Shown here: positions 5,559 to 9,637 of the stretch, one piece after another
How positions within the stretch are numbered: position 1 is the first letter of the stretch
Layout of the letters: each line of letters starts with the position of its first letter
Assembly: GCA_964498755.1 (NCBI GenBank)
Contig: CAZCIB010000065.1
Span: 1 to 9,637 of the forward strand
Source of the DNA: RZZS01 sp964498755
GTDB taxonomy: Bacteria > Pseudomonadota > Alphaproteobacteria > Micavibrionales > Micavibrionaceae
Length of the DNA: 9,637 nt
Direction: 5' to 3'
Notes under the pieces: model-generated
The model's database searches: none
Told to the model about the DNA's origin: nothing
What the model saw: the letters and a program-made list of their open reading frames with translations, nothing else
Made by a program: the position numbers and the translations under genes

Positions 5559-5789
5559 ATGGATCAATACATGCAGAAAGCCATAAACACTATGCAGGCG
5601 GCAACGCACTGCTCAATCATCCCGGTCTGGAAGCTGGTTCGCTACCGGCTTTGCTGTCCGACGAAAGACGGCATGGACGATCTGATCGTCACGCCGGATG
5701 ACTACGACATGAACATGGCGACGGGAACTTTCCGCGACTGGAGAGGCGAGCGCTACCGGATCACGATTACGCGCGAAACACATGGATGA
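5559..5789 (+). CDS. First gene of the rightward operon, hypothetical
   Basis: This 76-residue protein starts at ATG 5559 with GGAG 6 bases upstream. An upstream in-frame start at 5439 lies before the predicted transcription start. The protein has a helical N terminus (MDQYMQKAINTMQAATH) and then a likely beta-sheet half: VWKLVRYRLCCPTKDG, DDLIVTPDDYDMNMATG, FRDWRGERYRITITRE. The Cys pair (32-33) is not a metal-site pattern. I do not recognise the family. Being first after an attenuated promoter, it may be an early regulator or host-takeover protein. It ends in ATGA shared with the next ORF. Confidence 0.75.
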   Translation: MDQYMQKAINTMQAATHCSIIPVWKLVRYRLCCPTKDGMDDLIVTPDDYDMNMATGTFRDWRGERYRITITRETHG

Positions 5790-5955
5790 AGACGATGCAG
5801 TATACGCCTATTTCGACGGACGCGATTATGCGCGCGGGAAACAACCTCTTGAGCCGGTCGAAAGTTACCGGCCAGGAACCCCGGAATACCGTCATTTCTG
5901 GAGCGGATATCACCGTGAAAAGGAACGTCAAGGACATGACGGACAGGGAACTTGA
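5782..5955 (+). CDS. Small protein resembling ribosome modulation factor
   Basis: This 57-residue ORF, starting at ATG 5782, reads MDEDDAVYAYFDGRDYARGK, then a Y-R-P-G-T segment at 29-33 and FWSGYHREKE at 39-48. The order A-x-x-x-G-x-x-x-x-x-G-K, then Y-x-x-G-T, then W-x-x-G-Y resembles the RMF family, whose founding member dimerises 70S ribosomes into inactive 100S particles. Phages often carry such short RMF-like proteins, and their role is mostly unknown. It overlaps the previous gene by 8 bases and a second ORF in another frame (5786-5998) almost completely. It has no strong Shine-Dalgarno, so it would depend on coupling. Third-position GC favours the other frame, while protein pattern favours this one. 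Confidence 0.5.
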   Translation: MDEDDAVYAYFDGRDYARGKQPLEPVESYRPGTPEYRHFWSGYHREKERQGHDGQGT

Positions 5956-5998
5956 AGATAAACTTGAACAGATAAGGAGCGGAACATGGGGGGTTTGA
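5786..5998 (+). CDS. Competing 70-residue ORF in the overlapping frame
   Basis: It starts with the ATGA overlap (5786-5789), as is usual in this phage, and has GC-rich third positions (about 65% by hand count) like neighbouring genes. The N-terminal 43 residues have no recognisable pattern. The C-terminal part, VKRNVKDMTDRELEDKLEQI then RSGTWGV, is a convincing short helix. A GTG at 5915 with GGAG upstream could start a shorter 27-residue form. Either this ORF, the RMF-like ORF, or both are real. Function unknown. Confidence 0.45.
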   Translation: MKTMQYTPISTDAIMRAGNNLLSRSKVTGQEPRNTVISGADITVKRNVKDMTDRELEDKLEQIRSGTWGV

Positions 5999-6273
5999 AC
6001 ACTATGCCGAGCGCGTCAATTCCTAAAAGACTTCCGGAGATGATTTATGGACAACCAGCCAGTTATGACGATGCAGACCCTGCCGAAAAAGACGGTCGAC
6101 TTTGCGAGCGAATTCGCGCAGCAGGAGAATGCACAGCAGGACATGATGAAGTTACTGCGCGCGATATGGGCGGCGCTTCATTGACTGTTGTCCTGTTGCG
6201 CTGCCTCGCTGCATTGCCGTTTATGGGCGTAGGAGCGGTATTCGGGCTTTATGTACTCTGGTTGCTTCAATGA
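5986..6273 (+). CDS. Possible small single-pass membrane protein
   Basis: ATG 5986 follows AAGGAG with 7-base spacing, the best ribosome site nearby. The 95-residue frame has an unremarkable N-terminal part and ends with a hydrophobic stretch (residues about 73-94, LAALPFMGVGAVFGLYVLW) that would span a membrane once. Third positions in the N-terminal part are AT-rich, unlike the 45-residue ORF in the overlapping frame, which argues against it. A shorter version from ATG 6166 would be 35 residues, almost entirely the membrane segment. It also overlaps the end of the - strand regulator (6178-6273). Confidence 0.35.
   Translation: MGGLNTMPSASIPKRLPEMIYGQPASYDDADPAEKDGRLCERIRAAGECTAGHDEVTARDMGGASLTVVLLRCLAALPFMGVGAVFGLYVLWLLQ
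6047..6184 (+). CDS. 45-residue helical phage protein
   Basis: ATG 6047 is preceded by GGAG at about 7 bases. The protein is MDNQPVMTMQTLPKKTVDFA, then a Gln-rich helix and an ending MMKLLRAIWAALH. Third-position GC is about 73% by hand count, matching confirmed genes nearby, so this is the better coding frame in 6047-6184. The last 15 residues form an amphipathic helix. No function can be given. Confidence 0.5.
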   Translation: MDNQPVMTMQTLPKKTVDFASEFAQQENAQQDMMKLLRAIWAALH

Positions 6274-6555
6274 ATTGTCGAATGGAAATTCTAGCTGCCG
6301 GGGATCGCTGGTCTTTTTCGTTCTTTGCGGAATGGGAACTATTACGAGTTCAAGTCCAAGAGAACCGAGCCAGTCGAACAAGGTGTGAGGTCCGGCATTA
6401 CGGCCATATCTCGCGAGCGGTTTTTCAAGCTTGCCTGTATAGCCGCCCTGCCATCCTGCCTGTTCGTCATGAGCAAGCTGAGACAGGCCGAAAACCTGTT
6501 TCCGGCGCGAGCGAAGATATTCGACAAGATGATGATAGTTACGGGGTTTGATCAA
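6178..6555 (-). CDS. Lone helix-turn-helix regulator on the opposite strand
   Basis: This 125-residue protein is counted from TTG 6555, which has GGGGGG about 9-16 bases upstream and lies 24 bases after the predicted transcription start. A GTG at 6576 is an alternative. Residues 8-52 fit an XRE-type DNA-binding domain: LVEYLRSRRKQVFGLSQLAH, then DEQAGWQGGYTGKLEKP. Residues 58-74 (TLFDWLGSLGLELVIVP) are the typical last helix and strand of this short regulator group. The tail from about 82 is polar. It is the only - strand gene in the rightward region and has its own promoter, so it may be a lysogenic repressor or a feedback regulator of the recombination genes. Confidence 0.85.
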   Translation of the reverse strand: MIKPRNYHHLVEYLRSRRKQVFGLSQLAHDEQAGWQGGYTGKLEKPLARYGRNAGPHTLFDWLGSLGLELVIVPIPQRTKKTSDPRQLEFPFDNSLKQPEYIKPEYRSYAHKRQCSEAAQQDNSQ

Positions 6556-6585
6556 CCATGGCCATCCCCCCTGCACACGAAAGGA

Positions 6586-6614
6586 ATTGTAATGTCAACA
6601 GAAAAGATAATCAA
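6586..6614 (-). promoter_or_regulatory. Promoter for the lone regulator
   Basis: On the - strand TTGATT (6614-6609), 17 bases, then TACAAT (6591-6586). The -10 matches consensus at 5 of 6 and the -35 at 4 of 6. The start point would be near 6579. It overlaps the ribosome-binding region of the recombinase gene on the other strand, so the two directions may interfere. Confidence 0.6.
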
Positions 6615-6633
6615 CATCGCCGGAGGACAATGA
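6592..6633 (+). CDS. Candidate 13-codon leader ORF before the exonuclease
   Basis: AAAGGA lies before ATG 6592, which encodes MSTEKIINIAGGQ and stops at TGA 6631-6633, one base before the ATG of the exonuclease. The GGAGG for that gene lies inside this ORF. Translation of the tiny ORF could control access to the exonuclease start by coupling. It is too short to judge by content. Confidence 0.3.
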   Translation: MSTEKIINIAGGQ

Positions 6634-6634
6634 A

Positions 6635-7348
6635 ATGACCGTCACCTATCACATGGACATGATCCAGGGAACCGATGAATGGCATCGCGCGCGCCTTGGA
6701 ATCCTGACAGCAAGCGCGATGAAGAACGTCATTACGCCGAGCCTGAAGATTGCCGATAACAAGGATACCCGCGCGCACGTCTATGAAATCGTCTCGCAAC
6801 GGGCTTGTGGATATCTCGAGCCTGAATATGAAAGCTTCGATATGCAGCGCGGACGGGTCGAGGAAATCTACGCGAAAGACCTTTACAGCAAGCATGTCGC
6901 CCAGGCGAAGGATTGCGGGTTTATCACGAATGACACATGGGGATTCACGATCGGCTATTCGCCGGATGCGCTTGTCGGAGAAGACGGGCTTCTCGAGGTC
7001 AAGAGCCGGGTTAATAAATACCAGGTCCAGACGATCCTGAACGGCGAAGTTCCGAGCGAGCACGTCATCCAGCTTCAGACGGCCTTGCTCGTCAGTGAAC
7101 GGCAATGGTGCGATTACATTTCCTACTCGAACGGGATGCCGATGTTCATTTTGCGCGTGACGCCGAACGAGGAAATTCAGGAAGCGATTATCAAGGCCGC
7201 GTCGACCTTCGAAGAGCGCGTCCGGGAGCTGCTTGAGGAATATCGCCGGAAGTCTCAAGGCCTGATCCCGACCGAGCGCCGGGACTTCGACACAGGCGAC
7301 GATATCAAGCCGAGCGTTCCTTACGAAGAAATTTTGATGGCGGGGTAA
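6635..7348 (+). CDS. YqaJ-family recombination exonuclease (lambda Exo-like)
   Basis: This 237-residue protein starts at ATG 6635 with GGAGG 8 bases upstream. It matches the YqaJ viral recombinase family of PD-(D/E)xK nucleases: QGTDEWHRARLGILTASAM (11-29), the helix with RGRVEE (72-77), GYSPDALV with D111, LLEVKSR with E121 and K123, and the HVIQLQTALLV segment (143-153) carrying the conserved Gln. By analogy with lambda Exo it would digest one strand of double-stranded DNA ends, leaving 3' single strands for annealing. It opens the recombination block and is followed after 4 bases by its likely partner. Confidence 0.93.
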   Translation: MTVTYHMDMIQGTDEWHRARLGILTASAMKNVITPSLKIADNKDTRAHVYEIVSQRACGYLEPEYESFDMQRGRVEEIYAKDLYSKHVAQAKDCGFITNDTWGFTIGYSPDALVGEDGLLEVKSRVNKYQVQTILNGEVPSEHVIQLQTALLVSERQWCDYISYSNGMPMFILRVTPNEEIQEAIIKAASTFEERVRELLEEYRRKSQGLIPTERRDFDTGDDIKPSVPYEEILMAG

Positions 7349-7352
7349 AGAT

Positions 7353-8033
7353 ATGGTTGACCTTTCAAAAACAATTCTGGCGAAGTCCGATCAGCTGAAC
7401 GCCGACGATTTGATGTCTGGCCCGATCACGATCACGATTACGAACGTCACGCAGGGAAGCGGAGAAGATCAGCCGATCTGTATTCGCTATGAAGGCGATA
7501 ACGGAAAGCCGTGGAAGCCCTGCAAGTCCATGCGCCGGGTATTGTGCGCGCTATGGGGCAGCGATGGAAGCAACTATATCGGCAGGCGTATGACAATCTT
7601 CCGGGATCCATCGGTGAAATGGGCCGGGATGGAGGTCGGCGGCATTCGTATCAGCCACATGAGCCATATCGACAAGGAAGAGCGTATGGCGTTGACCGCA
7701 TCGAAAGGCAGCAAGAAAGGCTATATCATCAAACCGCTTCAGAATTCGCCACAGGGACGCGCACAGAGCGTTTCGAATGCTCCGGCCTCACAATCCCCCC
7801 CGGCACAGACAGACACGCCTCCTGCGTCTTCTACGGGGCAATTCGGCAATGGCATTCCGGATGTGGTTATGCAGGCAATCAGGGAAGAGCTTGACGCGGC
7901 CACGACGAAAGAGGAGGTCGACGAGATCAAGTACAAGGCCTCGGCTTCGAAACCGCAGATGACAGAGGCGCAATACAAGGAAATCGCGCGGGGTCTGGCC
8001 GATGCCAGCAAGCGCGTCGAGGGAGGGTTTTAA
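7353..8033 (+). CDS. Exonuclease partner of unknown biochemistry, possibly ssDNA-binding
   Basis: The protein has 226 residues. Residues 1-130 are a compact domain with beta strands (GPITITITNVTQG, DQPICIRYEG, RRMTIFRDPSV, GGIRISHMSHI) and a conserved-looking KPWKPCKSMRRVL helix. Residues 131-168 are a Pro/Ser/Ala linker, and 170-222 are helical (VVMQAIREELDAATTKEEVD). I associate this protein type with the gene after YqaJ exonucleases in alphaproteobacterial phages, annotated only as hypothetical. The strand-rich domain plus flexible linker is reminiscent of an OB-fold single-strand DNA-binding protein, and the position is where RecT, Bet or Erf usually lies. That role is inference. It has a weak GGGG ribosome site. 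Confidence 0.85.
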   Translation: MVDLSKTILAKSDQLNADDLMSGPITITITNVTQGSGEDQPICIRYEGDNGKPWKPCKSMRRVLCALWGSDGSNYIGRRMTIFRDPSVKWAGMEVGGIRISHMSHIDKEERMALTASKGSKKGYIIKPLQNSPQGRAQSVSNAPASQSPPAQTDTPPASSTGQFGNGIPDVVMQAIREELDAATTKEEVDEIKYKASASKPQMTEAQYKEIARGLADASKRVEGGF

Positions 8034-8224
8034 TGGATATGTTTGAACCAACGATTGATGAGCAGATTGCCTGCGTTGAGCGGAAAATCACAATGCGGGA
8101 GCGCGTCTATCCGGCATGGGTCGTGAAAGGCCGCATGAATCAGGAGAAGGCTGACCTGGAACTTCAGTGTATGCGCGCCGTATCAAGAACGCTGAACGAT
8201 CTGAAGCTTAGGGAAACAATATGA
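8033..8224 (+). CDS. Small helical phage protein
   Basis: This 63-residue protein starts at ATG 8033, sharing one base with the previous stop (TAATG), with GAGGG upstream inside the previous gene. The sequence is almost entirely helical: TIDEQIACVERKITMRERVY, then NQEKADLELQCMRAVSRTLN. A short break at PAWVVKGRMN suggests two antiparallel helices. I recognise the type from phage early regions but know no function. It ends in ATGA overlapping the next gene. Confidence 0.8.
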   Translation: MDMFEPTIDEQIACVERKITMRERVYPAWVVKGRMNQEKADLELQCMRAVSRTLNDLKLRETI

Positions 8225-8436
8225 TGGAAATCCCGCCCACACTGAACACGCGCGAAGTCATGGAACTGCTTAAGGTCCGCAGCCATACGACGCTGAACGC
8301 GATCCTGAAGCAGCACGGGATCACGCACAAATGGCGCGGGGCTGAAGGGAATGTTTACCGCGGGGCTGATATTCGGCGCGCGCTGAATCTTGATGACAAG
8401 CGAAAGGATCCGTTCTATGACACGGCGCATGGCTGA
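8221..8436 (+). CDS. Excisionase-like helix-turn-helix protein
   Basis: This 71-residue protein starts at ATG 8221 (or 8224), in ATGA overlap with the previous gene. Residues 8-27 (LNTREVMELLKVRSHTTLNA) are a winged-helix start of the HTH_17/MerR-like type, followed by KQHGITHKWRGAEGNVYRGA as the wing and DIRRALNL as the last helix. Such proteins directly before a tyrosine integrase are usually recombination directionality factors that bend attachment-site DNA for excision. It overlaps the integrase gene by 20 bases. It could alternatively be a transcription regulator. Confidence 0.78.
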   Translation: MMEIPPTLNTREVMELLKVRSHTTLNAILKQHGITHKWRGAEGNVYRGADIRRALNLDDKRKDPFYDTAHG

Positions 8437-9586
8437 TTTGATCACGAAGCTTCCGCCGAATTGCCAGGTCAAGAACCGGGGTAAATATTCGGACGTGTAT
8501 TTTATGGTTCATCCTTCGGTGCGTCCGGACGGATGGCCTGCGACGATCAAGCTTGGCCGGACGGACAAAGCGACGCCTGACTCGATCATTCGGGAAGCAA
8601 AGGCCGTTTACAGGCGATACGTTGAATTTCGTACAGGCGTAGAACGAGAGCGGTCTGACTCTCTTGCTGGCGTCATCAAGGCTTACAGGCAGTCCCGCGC
8701 ATACACGAAGCTTTCTCCGAGAACGCGCCGGGATTACGACCTGATATTGAGCAAGATTGAAGCCTGGTCAAAGCGTACCGGAGACGCGCCTATATCTGAG
8801 CTGACAGTCCCCTCGATCATTCGATGGCTTGAGACCTTTGGAAACGCCTACACCATGCAGCGGCGGGCTCAGTGCGTCCTGTCCGTCCTGTATCAGTGCG
8901 CTTACAACAAGGGCTATGTCAGTAACGCCAAGCTCGTGCGCGACATCAAACTTTCAGCCCCTGAAGATTACGAGAAGGGCCCGGTCATAATATGGACGGA
9001 GGAAGAGCTTGACGCTGCCGTGGCGGAAGCGGACAGGCAGGGCTATCACTCTATCGGCGGGATTCTCCTGACGGCGATGGAAACAAGCCAGAGACGAAGC
9101 GATGTCGTCGCGATGATCAATGGCCGCGACTACAAGAACGGAGAACTGCGCTACTATCAGCAGAAAACGAAAAAGCATGTCTGGTTCAAGGCGACAAAGA
9201 AACTCCGCAGTCGCCTGGATACCTACCATTCGCAGCACTTGTCCATGTTCATCTGCGAAGAGACAGGCAGGCCATGGCACCCGGATAGCGTCACCCATCG
9301 CGTCAGAAAAATCCTCGATGCAATCGGGCTCGAAAAGCACAGGCTGATGTACCTTCGCCACTCGCAGATCAATTACCTTTTCAGCATCGGATGTACGCGG
9401 GAAATGATCATTGCCGTCACGGGCCACAATGATCCGGAGACGACGAACCAGTACTATCTCGAGAAGAGAAACGAGGCCCTTGCGAATCAGGCGATTGATA
9501 TGATCGACAACATTCGCGACGCCAAACTACAGACAAAAGTTAAGACAAGGGTACAGACAAACAGACGGAAGAAAGCAGCTAAGTGA
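8417..9586 (+). CDS. Tyrosine-family phage integrase
   Basis: The protein has 389 residues from ATG 8417, which has AAGGA about 9 bases upstream. In-frame TTG 8390 and ATG 8393 are weaker. Residues 1-75 are an arm-type DNA-binding region, 80-165 a SAM-like core-binding domain (LAGVIKAYRQSRAYTKLSPR), and 190-365 the catalytic domain. Catalytic residues visible: R226 in QRRSDVV, K250 in QQKTKK, R314 in LMYLRHS, H337 in TGHNDPETT, and Tyr346 in NQYYLEK. The HxxR histidine is replaced by Met311. It catalyses insertion and excision at the adjacent tRNA. The tail (369-389) is basic. It ends 10 bases before the tRNA. Confidence 0.95.
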   Translation: MTRRMADLITKLPPNCQVKNRGKYSDVYFMVHPSVRPDGWPATIKLGRTDKATPDSIIREAKAVYRRYVEFRTGVERERSDSLAGVIKAYRQSRAYTKLSPRTRRDYDLILSKIEAWSKRTGDAPISELTVPSIIRWLETFGNAYTMQRRAQCVLSVLYQCAYNKGYVSNAKLVRDIKLSAPEDYEKGPVIIWTEEELDAAVAEADRQGYHSIGGILLTAMETSQRRSDVVAMINGRDYKNGELRYYQQKTKKHVWFKATKKLRSRLDTYHSQHLSMFICEETGRPWHPDSVTHRVRKILDAIGLEKHRLMYLRHSQINYLFSIGCTREMIIAVTGHNDPETTNQYYLEKRNEALANQAIDMIDNIRDAKLQTKVKTRVQTNRRKKAAK

Positions 9587-9596
9587 TTGAAAATAA

Positions 9597-9637
9597 TGGT
9601 GCCGCAGAAGAGATTTGAACTCCCGACCCACGCATTA
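9597..9637 (-). tRNA. 3' part of a tRNA, probably tRNA-Thr
   Basis: Reading the - strand from the right edge: end of the anticodon loop TAA, anticodon stem TGCGT, variable loop GGGTC, T stem GGGAG, loop TTCAAAT, T stem CTCTT, acceptor strand CTGCGGC, discriminator A, and an encoded CCA. Position 36 would be U, so the codon begins with A. The loop-and-stem segment resembles tRNA-Thr(CGU). The anticodon itself is outside the window. Confidence 0.9.
9597..9637. other. Likely phage attachment site in the tRNA 3' end
   Basis: The integrase points at the tRNA 3' end and stops 10 bases away. Tyrosine integrases commonly use the T-arm and acceptor segment as the core site and rebuild the tRNA. The duplicated core at the other end of the element is not in this window, so the exact core is unknown. 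Confidence 0.6.

Noticed and set aside
6270..6633. Plus-strand ORFs opposite the lone regulator
   Set aside because: Arg/Cys-rich translations without pattern; the - strand has a clear DNA-binding domain and promoter.
7427..7445. Short repeated ATCACG units, also matching a stretch near 5760
   Set aside because: Both encode alternating Ile-Thr beta strands in real genes, so the repeat is explained by codon choice.
1..9637. CRISPR array, insertion sequence or toxin-antitoxin defence island
   Set aside because: No regularly spaced repeats, no transposase, and no recognisable toxin or defence domain were seen; the content is explained as a phage early region.

Overview
The window is one end of a temperate-phage genome integrated in a bacterial chromosome. 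The lineage is inferred, not proven. The gene families (a GapR/DUF2312-like protein, a YqaJ exonuclease with its usual downstream partner, short XRE-type regulators) and the moderately high GC of third codon positions suggest an alphaproteobacterial host. A run of 100 N (4856-4955) marks a scaffold join, so this is a draft or metagenome assembly.

Layout. Positions 1-90 hold the tail of an unseen + strand gene and its hairpin terminator. A small + strand DNA-binding protein follows (127-399) and runs convergently into the end of a long leftward operon. That operon (4834 down to 378, - strand) reads: Cro-like repressor, a doubtful small ORF, a beta-rich hypothetical, a GapR-like protein, a RuvC-like resolvase, an N6-adenine-type methyltransferase, a DUF1376/lambda-O-type replication initiator, a DnaB-type helicase, and a small protein that looks virion-associated. 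Most junctions are 4-base ATGA or GTGA overlaps, so the replication genes look translationally coupled. An AT-rich stretch with short direct repeats lies inside the initiator gene, where lambda has its origin. A consensus DnaA box lies between the Cro-like gene and the replication genes.

The regulatory centre is around 4800-5560. It contains the assembly gap, the end of an interrupted + strand gene, one more + strand gene, a strong terminator (5363-5388), a rightward promoter with an extended -10 (5429-5457), and a leader with two hairpins. The second hairpin is a 12-bp perfect stem followed by six T, placed just before the first ribosome binding site, so it looks like an attenuator.

The rightward region (5559-9586, + strand) begins with very small, heavily overlapping genes, one resembling ribosome modulation factor. 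A lone - strand regulator with its own promoter interrupts it. It then continues with a YqaJ/lambda-exonuclease-type recombinase, its partner protein, a small hypothetical, an excisionase-like helix-turn-helix protein and a tyrosine integrase. The integrase ends 10 bp from the 3' end of a - strand tRNA (probably tRNA-Thr), which is the likely attachment site.

Together these genes cover integration/excision, the lysogeny switch, homologous recombination, and DNA replication and modification. Apart from one possible virion protein, no structural or lysis genes are present.
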